From Flagellimonas yonaguniensis (lineage in GTDB: Bacteria; Bacteroidota; Bacteroidia; Flavobacteriales; Flavobacteriaceae), in contig NZ_JARFVB010000001.1 of assembly GCF_029193885.1 (NCBI RefSeq), positions 806,001 to 870,000 on the forward strand: DNA of 64,000 nucleotides, written 5' to 3'. The position numbers were made by a program, and so were the translations under genes. Positions 23,676 through 32,910 of the stretch are shown here, piece after piece. A model generated the notes under the pieces. It saw only the letters and a program-made list of their open reading frames with translations, was not told the DNA's origin and made no database searches. The stretch's first letter is position 1. The number at the start of each line of letters is the position of its first letter.

Positions 23676-25796
23676 ATGGCAATATTAGAGAATATTAGAA
23701 AACGGACAACAGTTCTTATTCTAATCATTGGTTTGGCGTTGTTCGCATTTGTGATATCAGGAGTGTTCAGCAGCAACAATTTTTCCGGTGGAAAAGTAGG
23801 CTCCTCGGTTGCAGAGGTAAATGGAGAGAATATTCCCATCGATGAGTTCCGAGCTCAAGTAGAAACAGCTTCCAGAAGATACGGGCCAAGCGTTACCTCT
23901 ACCCAGTTGGTGAACATGGTGTACGATCAAGAGGTAAGAAAAACCATTTTGAACCAGCAGTTCGAAGATTTGGGGATTGATGTGGAAAGCGATCAGATCA
24001 TTGAATTTGTGAGAACATCCGGCTATGCCCAGATTCCGGATTTTCAGGATGAGAACGGAGTGTTCAACGAGCAAGTCTTTAAAAGTGCCATTGCCGATTG
24101 GAGAGCCAACGACCCTTTGCGTTACGATGCTTGGTTGCAAGATGAAGCATCCATTATTCAAGCAGCCAAAGAACGTATGTACTTCAACTTGGTAAAAGGA
24201 GGGGTTACTGCTACCCTTGCCGAAGGAGAAATGAACTACGACATGGCCAACGATAAAGTGGACATGCAGTACGTTCGTATCCCTTACACTTCAATTCCGG
24301 ACAGTACCATTGAAGTTTCCAAAAGTGATATCGAATCCTATATCAACGATCACAAAGCCTTGTTCGAGCAAGACAAAGCCCGTGATATCCGTTTTGTATA
24401 TTTTGAAGAAAAACCATCTGCTGAGGATGAGAACAATGTAAAATCGGAAATTACCGCATTGCTTGATGATTCAGTGGAATATTCAGAAGCAAAGGATGCC
24501 AACGATACCATTCTCGGTTTTGGAAATACCACCGATATGGCCGCGTTCTTGGACAGACATTCCGACACCAAATTCGATACCATTTACAAAGCCAAGAAAG
24601 ACCTTCCTTCCGTAGTTGCCGATACTTTGATGGCAATGGGCGTAGGGGAAATCTACGGTCCATATAAAGACGGTGACGCTTACAAAGTATCCAAGGTCAT
24701 GGACAGAAAGGAAAATGGAACGGTAAAAGCAAGCCATATTTTGATTACTTGGGAAGGTGCAGAGCGTGCTAACCCATCCATTACCAGAACCAAAGAAGAA
24801 GCAGAGGCCGAAGCAAATAGATTGTTGGCGGAAGCCAGAAAAGAAGACGTTATTTTCAGTGCATTAGCGCGAGATAATTCAGATGGACCATCCGCGCCAC
24901 GTGGAGGAGACCTTGGGTATTTCCAAGAAGGGGTAATGGCCGATGAGTTCAACGATTTCTGTTTTGGAAACCCAACAGGTACCGTTGGATTGGTGGAAAC
25001 CCAATTTGGATACCACGTCATCAAAGTTGATGATAAGCAAGATGTGATACAGGTGGCTACCTTGTCAAGGGAAATCGAGCCATCTGAAGAAACCATCAAT
25101 ACATTGTTTACCAATGCCACCAAATATGAAATGGCGGTTATGGACGCAGAGCCCGAAGATTTTGGGGATATTGCCAGGGAAAGCAACTACACAGTCCGTC
25201 CCGTGAACAAAATCAAGGAAATGGAAGAGAACCTTCCAGGTCTTGGTTCCCAGCGTAGCATTGTGCAATGGGCGTTCAACGATGATACCAGCGTAGGTGA
25301 TATTAGACGTTTTAATGCAAACAATGGTTATGCCGTGGTACAATTGACCAAGAAGTACAAGAAGGGACTAATGGCGCCTGAGGATGCTTCTGCAACAGCA
25401 TTGCCGGCCATTAGAAAGGAACTTAAAGCAGAGCAAATCATTGCGGCCAACAAAGGAAAGGCCATGGATGTCATCGCTTCTGATAATAATGTGAGCCAAA
25501 CTACTGCATCTGCGCTTACCTTGTCATCGCCGACCTTGCCCGGAGCCGGTAGAGAACCTTTGGTTGTTGGAACCGCATTCGCAATGGAGCAGGATCAAAC
25601 TTCCGATTTGATCGAAGGAAACACGGGCGTGTTCATGATCAAGGTTACCAATAAAACCGAAGCTGCCGATGTGGAAAACTACAGCACCTATGCACAAAAT
25701 TTGCAAACAAGTGCTGCCACAAGGGTAAATGGTGCGGTTTACAACGCTTTGAAGGACAAAGCTGAAATAGAAGATAAAAGAGCTATATTCTACTAG
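23676..25796 (+). CDS. PpiD/SurA-like periplasmic peptidyl-prolyl isomerase
   Basis: 706 residues from the ATG giving MAILENIRKRTTVLILIIGLALFAFVISG, a single N-terminal signal anchor as in PpiD. Next come a SurA_N-like helical region, a parvulin rotamase domain about residues 350-455 (VKASHILITWEG, then GGDLGYFQEGVMADEF and TQFGYHVIKV, all family signatures), and a C-terminal helical part. It assists folding of outer-membrane and secreted proteins at the outer face of the inner membrane. An in-frame TTG-type extension of 18 codons was rejected. TATTTTCG at 23637 may be its -7 box. Ended by a strong terminator. It follows the envelope operon but is separated from it by the palindromic repeat. 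Confidence 0.9.
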   Translation: MAILENIRKRTTVLILIIGLALFAFVISGVFSSNNFSGGKVGSSVAEVNGENIPIDEFRAQVETASRRYGPSVTSTQLVNMVYDQEVRKTILNQQFEDLGIDVESDQIIEFVRTSGYAQIPDFQDENGVFNEQVFKSAIADWRANDPLRYDAWLQDEASIIQAAKERMYFNLVKGGVTATLAEGEMNYDMANDKVDMQYVRIPYTSIPDSTIEVSKSDIESYINDHKALFEQDKARDIRFVYFEEKPSAEDENNVKSEITALLDDSVEYSEAKDANDTILGFGNTTDMAAFLDRHSDTKFDTIYKAKKDLPSVVADTLMAMGVGEIYGPYKDGDAYKVSKVMDRKENGTVKASHILITWEGAERANPSITRTKEEAEAEANRLLAEARKEDVIFSALARDNSDGPSAPRGGDLGYFQEGVMADEFNDFCFGNPTGTVGLVETQFGYHVIKVDDKQDVIQVATLSREIEPSEETINTLFTNATKYEMAVMDAEPEDFGDIARESNYTVRPVNKIKEMEENLPGLGSQRSIVQWAFNDDTSVGDIRRFNANNGYAVVQLTKKYKKGLMAPEDASATALPAIRKELKAEQIIAANKGKAMDVIASDNNVSQTTASALTLSSPTLPGAGREPLVVGTAFAMEQDQTSDLIEGNTGVFMIKVTNKTEAADVENYSTYAQNLQTSAATRVNGAVYNALKDKAEIEDKRAIFY

Positions 25797-25820
25797 GATT
25801 TAGCTATAGAGATATTGAAA

Positions 25821-25846
25821 AAGCCTCCCAGTCGGGAGGCTTTTTT
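25821..25846 (+). terminator. terminator after the foldase gene
   Basis: GCCTCCC AGTC GGGAGGC stem flanked by A's and followed by TTTTTT. On the minus strand the stem is followed by CTTTTTC, so it may partly serve the convergent gene at 25866 as well. Confidence 0.85.
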
Positions 25847-25865
25847 GTTGATTTTTTTCTGTCAC

Positions 25866-26447
25866 TTATTTACTTTCGGCTTCGTCCCACTTCATTTTAT
25901 AGCAGATATGTGTGATTTTTCCTTTGGAGTTCACGGTAACTTCAAAACCTTGTTTGGAACGGAAATACGCATCACGGAGGAAGTACCATTTACCGTTTTT
26001 AAAGAAGAACTCTCTTTTGTCCGGTTTCCATTCGGCAATGGGGTAGATATAATCCAAAAGTGCTTGAAAGTGTGGAGCTGAGTCTTTGTTGAGAATAAAG
26101 TCATCGCGAATATAACTGGTCAGTTTGGGTAAGTCGGTATTGGTTTTAATATGCTCAAACCGATTTACCTCTTGCCCGTTATCAATTACAATAAACTCAT
26201 TGACTTGCTTTTCCTTTTCCCCATAAATGTTTTCAGTTTCCTGTGTGATATGGAACACATCATACTTCAAAATACTTTTTACCGATTCGGAAGTGATCTT
26301 GGTGTAAAGTGAGGTGCAGCTTTTGTTTAAAAAATTGTCAAGTCTTAGGGTTTCGTCTATATGATCTTGGCAAAATGCAGAAGAAATGGAAAGTAGAAAA
26401 AGACCAGCCAATGACTTGCTAACTATGTTTTTACGAATTTGGGACAT
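25866..26447 (-). CDS. secreted hypothetical protein, 193 aa
   Basis: Unrecognised. 193 residues with an N-terminal signal peptide (LAGLFLLSISSAFCQ) and two Cys in the mature part (NKSCTS, THICYK). The mature protein is a polar alpha/beta chain with recurring aromatic positions (EWKPDKREFFFKNGKWYFLRDAYF) reminiscent of periplasmic NTF2- or cystatin-like domains, though I cannot assign one. Minus strand, alone, with a -7 box TAAGTTTG at 26481-26474 that puts the transcription start about 20 bases before the ATG. Convergent with the foldase gene. Function unknown. Confidence 0.65.
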   Translation of the reverse strand: MSQIRKNIVSKSLAGLFLLSISSAFCQDHIDETLRLDNFLNKSCTSLYTKITSESVKSILKYDVFHITQETENIYGEKEKQVNEFIVIDNGQEVNRFEHIKTNTDLPKLTSYIRDDFILNKDSAPHFQALLDYIYPIAEWKPDKREFFFKNGKWYFLRDAYFRSKQGFEVTVNSKGKITHICYKMKWDEAESK

Positions 26448-26473
26448 TTTGGTTGTGCATAGATGAACAATCC

Positions 26474-26481
26474 CAAACTTA
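26474..26481 (-). promoter_or_regulatory. -7 box of the secreted 193-residue gene
   Basis: Minus strand TAAGTTTG, exact TAnnTTTG, 26 bases before the ATG; no clear -33. Confidence 0.4.
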
Positions 26482-26577
26482 AGGTAAATGTCATATCTGA
26501 GTAGGAACGATCTGATGAATACCCTATATCAATTTACGAATGAGGCAAATGAATGTAAATAAAAAAGATAATACCCT

Positions 26578-27486
26578 TCAAAGAATCATTCTGGAATAGG
26601 GAATTACCGTATCGTATCCTTTCGATTTAAAATAGGAAATGCTCTTTTCGTCCCCAGTGGCCAATACAAAATCGCCACCCCAAGCGCCAAGGCTTTTTAC
26701 CATTCCAAAATAATCAGGAAAAAGACGTTGCTTTACAGGTTCTATTTTTAGAATATGGGAAAACAAGGTTTCGTGCTCTTCCATCAGATATTCAAAATCT
26801 GCCAGAGTAGGGGTCTGTATCATTTTTCGGGTAATACTTGAAACTTGCTTAACCAGCTCGGATTTGTCAAACTGTTGTTTTCTATAATTGGCTATGGCCT
26901 CTTTGCTACTTTGTTTTTGATTGAGGTGAACAAAATAGAGGGAGTCCTTGAAAATTGGATTGAAATCTATCTCTTTGATTTTTGGCTCTCCATCAACCAG
27001 TTGATATGTGATAGGTGAGTTATACTGTGCACAGGCAATATCGTAACCGCTACCCCCAAAGGCATTCCATAAAAGTTGGTAAGCATCTACACGTGCCCAT
27101 TGCGCCAAATTGTTTATAAGGGTGGAAGAAGTTCCAAGACCCCACGATTTTGGGAAAGTAAGATGGGTCGATACCTGGAAACCATCACTATCCGTCAGTA
27201 ATAATGGGTTTTGGACATTAGCTTCCAAAAGTAAAGATGTCAAGGTTTTGGCCATGGTTTCATCTGAAGAGGAAACCACATTTAAATTGGTAAGGTCAAA
27301 CTTCGCAGAGAACCAGACTTTATCATTTTCATCAAAACTGGTCCACTCCAAAAAACCTGATTTGGTCGGAGTTACATGTAGCGATTGCCCATAGCTGGTG
27401 CGGATGGCCAAGCCCAAAGCTCCATCCAAAATAGCATACTCGCCAGATAACAATAACTTGCCGTTGCTGTAAAACCCCTTTTCCAT
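26578..27486 (-). CDS. GYDIA family GHMP kinase (mevalonate pathway)
   Basis: 302 residues of the GHMP kinase superfamily. N-terminal FYSNGKLLLSGEYAILDGALG matches the substrate-binding start; the ATP loop is FPKSWGLGTSSTLINN (PxxxGLGSS-like); GSGYDIACAQYNSPI is the GYDIA signature that names this Bacteroidota group; the C-terminal third motif is KSLGAWGGDFVLATG. It overlaps the HMG-CoA reductase stop by one base (TAATG), so both are co-expressed. It is thought to fill a mevalonate or phosphomevalonate kinase step towards isopentenyl diphosphate; which one is not decided by sequence. Intact active-site loops. Confidence 0.85.
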   Translation of the reverse strand: MEKGFYSNGKLLLSGEYAILDGALGLAIRTSYGQSLHVTPTKSGFLEWTSFDENDKVWFSAKFDLTNLNVVSSSDETMAKTLTSLLLEANVQNPLLLTDSDGFQVSTHLTFPKSWGLGTSSTLINNLAQWARVDAYQLLWNAFGGSGYDIACAQYNSPITYQLVDGEPKIKEIDFNPIFKDSLYFVHLNQKQSSKEAIANYRKQQFDKSELVKQVSSITRKMIQTPTLADFEYLMEEHETLFSHILKIEPVKQRLFPDYFGMVKSLGAWGGDFVLATGDEKSISYFKSKGYDTVIPYSRMIL

Positions 27487-28802
27487 TATTTTGATTTAAT
27501 TCTTTCAAAAGCCTCTTTTACCGAGGCATTGGTTACGGTCTGGTCTTTAAAATAATTGACCAATTGTTTCTTTTCAGTTTCGTTAGCTCCCAGTTGGTTC
27601 AACATGTTCAACAAGTGCATCTTCATGTGTCCTTTTTGGATGCCCGTAGTGACCAAGCTACGAACTGCGGCAAAATTCTGTGCCAATCCGGCAACGGCAA
27701 CAATTTGCATCAATTCTTTTGCTGATGGATTTTGAAGGATTTCCAAAGCCAATTTTACCAATGGGTGCAAGGTGGTCAATCCACCAACGGTTCCGAGAGC
27801 GAGGGGAACCTCGATCCAAAACTTGAAAACACCGTCCTCGATTTTGGCATGTGTGAGGCTGGAATATTGGCCATCTTTGGCGGCAAAGGCATGCACCCCT
27901 GCTTCCACTGCTCTAAAATCATTTCCCGTGGCAAGTACGACCGCATCGATTCCGTTCATGATGCCCTTGTTGTGGGTGACCGCTCGGTAGGGTTCTGCCT
28001 TGGCAATGTTCACGGCCTGAACAAATTTTTCAGCAAATTCCATGGCAGGCATATCCGCATTGCCCAAGTCTGAAATGGAACAGCTTACTTCTGCCTTTAC
28101 CAAACAATCGGGCACATAGTTGGATAAAATGCTCATCACTATCTCGATGTTTTTTTCTTCTTTCGTAAAAGCATCAAAAACAAGTGCCTGTTCCTTCAAT
28201 GTCTTTGCAAATTGTTCCAAACAGGAGTTGATGAAATTCGCTCCCATGGCATCCAAGGTCTCAAACGTACAATGGAGTTGATGGTAATCTTCAATTTTGT
28301 CCGTTACATCCCTTAATTCAATGTTGTTGATGCCCCCGCCCCGTTTTTCCATGTTCTGGGTAATGGATGCAACACTTTTAAGCAATTCTGGTTTGGCAGA
28401 AACAAAGAAATTGGAAAGCCTTTCTTTATCGCCTTTATATATAAAGTGTACCTGACCTACTTTTTCAGTACCAATGATCTCGGCTTTAAAACCACCTCGT
28501 TCCAACCAAAACTTCGCCGACTTGCTTGCTGCAGCCACCACCGAACTTTCCTCTATGGCCATGGGTACGGCATAGAGCTCACCATTGATTTTAAAATTTG
28601 GTGCTATGGCAAAGGGCAAATAGTAATTGGAAATGGTATTCTCGATAAACTCATCGTGGAGTTTTTGTACTTTGGGGTCCGTGTTCCAATACTGTTCCAA
28701 AAGCTGCTTGGTGCCCTTGGGGTTCTTGGTACAATTGGTGGCTATCCAATCAATTTTTTGGGTTTTGGTAAGTTTGGAAAATCCTTCAACGGGAGTGTTC
28801 AT
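27486..28802 (-). CDS. mvaA: hydroxymethylglutaryl-CoA reductase, class II
   Basis: 438 residues. Class II HMG-CoA reductase, which makes mevalonate in bacteria with the mevalonate pathway. The catalytic residues are seen in order: MAIEESSVVAAASK (catalytic Glu), HNKGIMNGIDAVVLATGNDFRA (catalytic Lys and Asp), VPLALGTVGGLT, and near the end GHMKMH carrying the catalytic His. There are no membrane helices, as expected for class II. Start is the ATG at 28802, preceded by an exact -7 box TATATTTG. First gene of a two-gene operon with the GYDIA kinase. Supports isoprenoid supply through mevalonate, as usual in Flavobacteriia. Confidence 0.95.
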   Translation of the reverse strand: MNTPVEGFSKLTKTQKIDWIATNCTKNPKGTKQLLEQYWNTDPKVQKLHDEFIENTISNYYLPFAIAPNFKINGELYAVPMAIEESSVVAAASKSAKFWLERGGFKAEIIGTEKVGQVHFIYKGDKERLSNFFVSAKPELLKSVASITQNMEKRGGGINNIELRDVTDKIEDYHQLHCTFETLDAMGANFINSCLEQFAKTLKEQALVFDAFTKEEKNIEIVMSILSNYVPDCLVKAEVSCSISDLGNADMPAMEFAEKFVQAVNIAKAEPYRAVTHNKGIMNGIDAVVLATGNDFRAVEAGVHAFAAKDGQYSSLTHAKIEDGVFKFWIEVPLALGTVGGLTTLHPLVKLALEILQNPSAKELMQIVAVAGLAQNFAAVRSLVTTGIQKGHMKMHLLNMLNQLGANETEKKQLVNYFKDQTVTNASVKEAFERIKSK

Positions 28803-28821
28803 AAAGCTGGGTTAAAGCATT

Positions 28822-28829
28822 CAAATATA
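28822..28829 (-). promoter_or_regulatory. -7 box of the mvaA operon
   Basis: Minus strand TATATTTG, exact TAnnTTTG, 20 bases before the ATG. No TTG at the usual -33 distance. Confidence 0.5.
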
Positions 28830-28978
28830 CGGATATTGACCATTTAGGTAAGTCTCGCATTGATTTTGAAACCGAAGCAATGCTTCAAAGGTTAAAATTT
28901 GTTGCAAACGCAACATCAAAATTTATTTTTCCGATAAATATTAGTAAACTTGAGAGTTTTTAATCAATTTTCACCTTC

Positions 28979-29310
28979 ATGAACAAACAGTCTTTTCTAT
29001 TCCTATCCCTTTTGGGAGCTGTTACTTTTTCCACAGCACAAAGACTGAGCGAACGCTCCTATATTGATGAAAACCGAACAGGTATCTGGGGATGGAGCTA
29101 TGGAGGTTTTATGCCCACCAATTATATCTTGAAGGGCAACGTTACCTTTGAAATGGCCATTGCCGTGCGAATGGTGGAAGCCTTGGTACAGGCCAACAAA
29201 CAGTTTGAATGGGCCATTTATCCTGATAAAAACCATGGGATTTACGGAGGAAATACCAGTTTGCACCTCTACACCAAATTGACCAAAACTTCATTAAAGA
29301 AAACTTATAA
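28979..29310 (+). pseudogene. collapsed dipeptidyl-peptidase IV (S9 family) pseudogene
   Basis: What is left of an S9 serine exopeptidase gene. Codons 1-21 still make a signal peptide (MNKQSFLFLSLLGAVTFSTAQ). After a few residues the frame jumps to the nucleophile elbow YIDENRTGIWGWSYGG, so the whole beta-propeller (some 450-550 codons in relatives) is gone. The chain runs to FEMAIAV and then directly into RMVEALVQANKQ, skipping about 60-70 codons that hold the catalytic Asp; the catalytic His motif YPDKNHGIYGGN remains. A small indel in the A-run at 29285-29288 then shifts the frame: the ancestral end NFIKENL-stop is readable in another frame, with its TAA at 29308-29310. The next gene is a peptide transporter, the usual partner of this peptidase. 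Confidence 0.85.
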
Positions 29311-29325
29311 CCAAACAATAAATTT

Positions 29326-30888
29326 ATGTCAGCAGTAACCAAACCAGCCCACAAAAGAGAATTATTTGGTCATCCAGTAGGATTGTATGTATTGTTCTTT
29401 ACCGAAATGTGGGAGCGATTTTCCTACTACGGAATGCGTGCCCTGCTTACCCTGTACATGACTGCAGAAACGTTGAAAAGTGACCCGCAAAGTGGTCTGG
29501 GATGGACAACTACCGAAGCTTTGGCGCTCTATGGCTGGTACACCATGTTGGTTTATGTAATGAGTATCCCTGGAGGATTTTTGGCCGATAGGTACCTTGG
29601 ACAGAAAAAAGCAGTGACCATCGGGGCCGTTCTACTGACCATTGGGCACGGAGTCTTGGCCATTGACTACTTATGGGCCTATTACACTGGTTTGGGCTTC
29701 GTAATCCTGGGTGTTGGAATGCTTAAACCCAATATATCAACCATGGTGGGGGGATTATATAAACAAAATGACATCCGAAGGGATAAAGGCTTTAGTATTT
29801 TTTACGTAGGAATAAACCTAGGGTCGTTTCTAGCATCCATTACCGTGGGTATCGTAGCGGCGGTTTATGGTTGGCATTATGGCTTTGGCCTTGCTGGGAT
29901 AGGAATGTTCGTGGGCTTGTTGGTATACCTCTACGGACAACGGTTTTTGGTCCATGTGGGGAACCAGCCAACTATGGAGGAAAAAGCCTCTGACATAAGT
30001 TTGGGACAATTGTTTTCGCAATTGCTCAAATCCCCATTGCAATTGACCGTAGTGGGAGTTCTTATGGCGTATTCCATTTATGCAGGATTTACATACGATG
30101 GCCCCGACAATTGGGGATATGGTATGCTATTTATCTTTTTGTCATTGATTACAGGGATGATGATGATGATCTACAAAAACTTGAATGGACAAGTGGAAAA
30201 GGACAGGTACGTTGTACTGCTCATTTCACTTTTGATGGTAATTGTTTTCTGGGGGAGTTTTGAGCAGATGGGAGGCCTTATGAATTTATATGCCCAAGAA
30301 AAGACCAATAGAATGTTCATGGGATGGGAAGTGCCTGCAGCATGGTTTCAAGCAGCAAATGCAGGATTTATTATCCTTTTTGCCGTAGCGGTGGCAAATT
30401 TCTGGGCGAGAAGAAAACTAAAAGGTAAAGAAGCCACCTCTTTGTTTAAAATGGCAACAGGGGTTATCATCATGGGAGTGGGATTTGTCTACATGGTTTT
30501 TGCCTCTTTGCAATATGAAAGTTCAGGCTCTTCAGCTATGTACTGGTTGGTGTTGACCTATCTCTTTCATACCATTGGAGAGTTGTGCCTTTCCCCAGTA
30601 TCATTGTCATTCTTTACAAAATTGGCCCCGGCAAGGTACATGGCCTTGATGATGGGGGTATACTGGGCCGCCACAGGTTTAGGAAACAAAGTTGCAGGAA
30701 TCGTTGGTGAAAGCTCGGTTCAGGCAGGGGAACTAAAAGTGTTCGGGGGACTGTTCATTTTTGCCGTACTTTTCGGGACATTGGTATTGTTCCTTTTGAA
30801 ACCATTGAAGCGATTGACGCACGGTGCCGAAGACAACGAAACTGAGATTTCAGCAGAAGATGAGGTCGAAACTATCGAAAGAGGTTAA
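29326..30888 (+). CDS. POT/PTR family proton-coupled peptide transporter
   Basis: 520 residues, major facilitator superfamily with about 14 membrane helices. The diagnostic start FTEMWERFSYYGMRALLTLYM carries the ExxERFxYYG proton-coupling motif, followed by GGFLADRYLGQKK (MFS loop motif). Imports di- and tripeptides with protons. In related bacteria a DPP-IV gene lies just upstream and supplies dipeptides; here that gene is a remnant, 15 bases before this ATG by its ancestral stop, so the transporter may depend on the same promoter. The 3' end overlaps the convergent comEC stop by four bases. Frame is complete, no sign of decay. Confidence 0.95.
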   Translation: MSAVTKPAHKRELFGHPVGLYVLFFTEMWERFSYYGMRALLTLYMTAETLKSDPQSGLGWTTTEALALYGWYTMLVYVMSIPGGFLADRYLGQKKAVTIGAVLLTIGHGVLAIDYLWAYYTGLGFVILGVGMLKPNISTMVGGLYKQNDIRRDKGFSIFYVGINLGSFLASITVGIVAAVYGWHYGFGLAGIGMFVGLLVYLYGQRFLVHVGNQPTMEEKASDISLGQLFSQLLKSPLQLTVVGVLMAYSIYAGFTYDGPDNWGYGMLFIFLSLITGMMMMIYKNLNGQVEKDRYVVLLISLLMVIVFWGSFEQMGGLMNLYAQEKTNRMFMGWEVPAAWFQAANAGFIILFAVAVANFWARRKLKGKEATSLFKMATGVIIMGVGFVYMVFASLQYESSGSSAMYWLVLTYLFHTIGELCLSPVSLSFFTKLAPARYMALMMGVYWAATGLGNKVAGIVGESSVQAGELKVFGGLFIFAVLFGTLVLFLLKPLKRLTHGAEDNETEISAEDEVETIERG

Positions 30889-32909
30889 TCCTTCTTCAAA
30901 CTAAAAACATAATATCCCTTTTCGCCTGTGTAATGGAAAGGGATTTTCTTTTGGGTACAGGTCGCTTTCCATGCGTTGTTCAAACTAGGGTAATTGCTTC
31001 CGTCAACCAATACTTTTTTGGGTTTGATGGAATCCAGAACTCGTTCAAGATTGATTTCTGGCGATTGCGTGAGCAGCAGGTAATCCAAATGTTCTTCCAA
31101 AGGAAGAATGCCCAGACTATCCACAACAAACAGTTTTTTGTTACCGATACGGTAACTGTTTTGCAATGCCGATGTATTTATTTTTTGAATCCGTTCAGCT
31201 ATGGTGTAATCGGTTGCGATACTTCCAATGTTGGAGCTGTCCGAAGTGATTATGGAAAGTGAATCGCCCAATCGATGCAACAAAATCGTATTTCTATTCC
31301 GATGTGCCAAAATAATGGTTTCCTTTTGATGAGCCCGAACTTGGTTCCAGATGATCCAACTTTGAAAGACAATCAAACCTCCAAAGAATACCAAAGCCGA
31401 TTTCCATTTGGGTTTGGATAGAAAGATCACCAAAGCTATGATAATAAGATAGCCCAATATCATCTGGATGGAATCAAAAGGGATATTTTTGATGACAAAA
31501 CCTTCCTGCCGGGCGATCCATCCAATAATGAAGTTCATCAGATGGATGATACTGTTGAAACCATCGACCAAAAATTGGGGCAAGTAATCAATCAAAGCCA
31601 ATAGGATGACCAAGATTCCAAAACCCAAAATCAATCCTAAAAATGGAACTATGAGTAGGTTGGAAATAAAGAACAAGGCCGGAAACTGATGAAAATAGAA
31701 CAAACTGACGGGCAAGACACCCAATTGGGCAGCAACACTTACCGATAGCAATTGCCACGTTTTACGAACAATGATATTTTCGGGGAACCAGAACTTTTGC
31801 AATTTTGGGTAGATCCAAACAATGGCGAACACGGCGGCATAACTCATCTGGAAACCCACTTGAAACAAAAACAAAGGTTTAACCAGTAAAATAAACAACA
31901 TGGAAAGTGCAATAATATTGAATGAGTTTGTGGGCCGGTTCAGATAAAGCGCATAGGCCACGAAGGAGAACATGGTCACCGCACGGACAATGGAAGGGGA
32001 TAGCCCTGCCACAAAAGCATAACTCCAAAGTAGCAAAACAACCAAGATGAGCTTGATGGTTTTACCTCTAGGTAAACGTTCCAATGGAGACAAAAGAAAC
32101 TCCAAAATGAACAGGATAATCCCCACGTGAAGCCCAGATACGGCCAAAATATGGACCGCTCCTGCATTTTTATAGTTGTTGTAGGTATTCTCGGAAATAT
32201 CGTCCCGTTTTCCCAAAAGCAAAGCTTGGATAACAGCGAGTTCTTCCAATCCAAAGTTTTTTTCTTCTAGTTTGGAGATGATATGCTCCCTAAAGTTTGA
32301 GGCGGCACCGAACAAGGTTTTTGGAGCACGCTCTTTTTTTACAATGGCAGCATAATTGGTGCTGACCTGATGTCGGATTCCTTGTTTTTCGAGATAACTT
32401 TTGTAATTGAATTGGTGTGGGTTTAATGCTCGCCGAATACCTACCGGTTTTACATAAATTAAAAACTCATCGTCTACCTCTAATTGCTTAACCATTGAAT
32501 CCACTGAAATATTCAATAGCATTTTTCCAAATGCTTGCTCATCATCCGTAGTAATGATTTGGGTAATATATCTGTTGGAGAAAGTGTTGGGCTTGAGTAC
32601 CTCCCTCACTTTTAAGTGCCACACTTTTTCTTGGTTGAGGTCCTTTTTTGAGTAATGATCGGGCATACCATTGCCCATGGAAATCCCAACAACGAACACA
32701 CCCAAGCATAGCGTGATGAGTGAAGTGACCACTTCGAAATACGGGAACCCTGTTCTTCGTTGCGTTTTACCGACCCAATAGAGAATCGGTATCAGAACAA
32801 GCATGGTTAGTAGGGGCAAAAGTGGAGCTACATCAAAATAAAAGCCGATAATGATGCCCAGAATAACCCACAATGTGAGTTTTATGGACACAAAATTAAG
32901 TTGACGCAC
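30885..32909 (-). CDS. comEC: ComEC/Rec2-type membrane channel, without intact hydrolase site
   Basis: 674 residues. DNA-uptake channel family: two N-terminal helices, OB-like DUF4131 region (about 70-170), and the Competence core with 6-8 helices, signature ILAVSGLHVGIILFILEFLL and later GFQMSYAAVFAIVW. The C-terminal about 150 residues occupy the place of the beta-lactamase-like nuclease domain but lack an HxHxDH metal site, so it should not degrade the non-transported strand. GTG start one base after the NlpC/P60 stop (TAAGGTG). Last gene of surE-(95 aa)-lpxB-NlpC-comEC. It may serve natural transformation; other competence genes are not in the window. Confidence 0.9.
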   Translation of the reverse strand: MRQLNFVSIKLTLWVILGIIIGFYFDVAPLLPLLTMLVLIPILYWVGKTQRRTGFPYFEVVTSLITLCLGVFVVGISMGNGMPDHYSKKDLNQEKVWHLKVREVLKPNTFSNRYITQIITTDDEQAFGKMLLNISVDSMVKQLEVDDEFLIYVKPVGIRRALNPHQFNYKSYLEKQGIRHQVSTNYAAIVKKERAPKTLFGAASNFREHIISKLEEKNFGLEELAVIQALLLGKRDDISENTYNNYKNAGAVHILAVSGLHVGIILFILEFLLSPLERLPRGKTIKLILVVLLLWSYAFVAGLSPSIVRAVTMFSFVAYALYLNRPTNSFNIIALSMLFILLVKPLFLFQVGFQMSYAAVFAIVWIYPKLQKFWFPENIIVRKTWQLLSVSVAAQLGVLPVSLFYFHQFPALFFISNLLIVPFLGLILGFGILVILLALIDYLPQFLVDGFNSIIHLMNFIIGWIARQEGFVIKNIPFDSIQMILGYLIIIALVIFLSKPKWKSALVFFGGLIVFQSWIIWNQVRAHQKETIILAHRNRNTILLHRLGDSLSIITSDSSNIGSIATDYTIAERIQKINTSALQNSYRIGNKKLFVVDSLGILPLEEHLDYLLLTQSPEINLERVLDSIKPKKVLVDGSNYPSLNNAWKATCTQKKIPFHYTGEKGYYVFSLKKD

Positions 32910-32910
32910 C

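Noticed and set aside
28874..28914. Two short hairpins (GAAGC AAT GCTTC and GTTGC AAAC GCAAC) before the DPP-IV pseudogene
   Set aside because: Stems of only 5 bp without T-tract or known riboswitch core; chance is likely.
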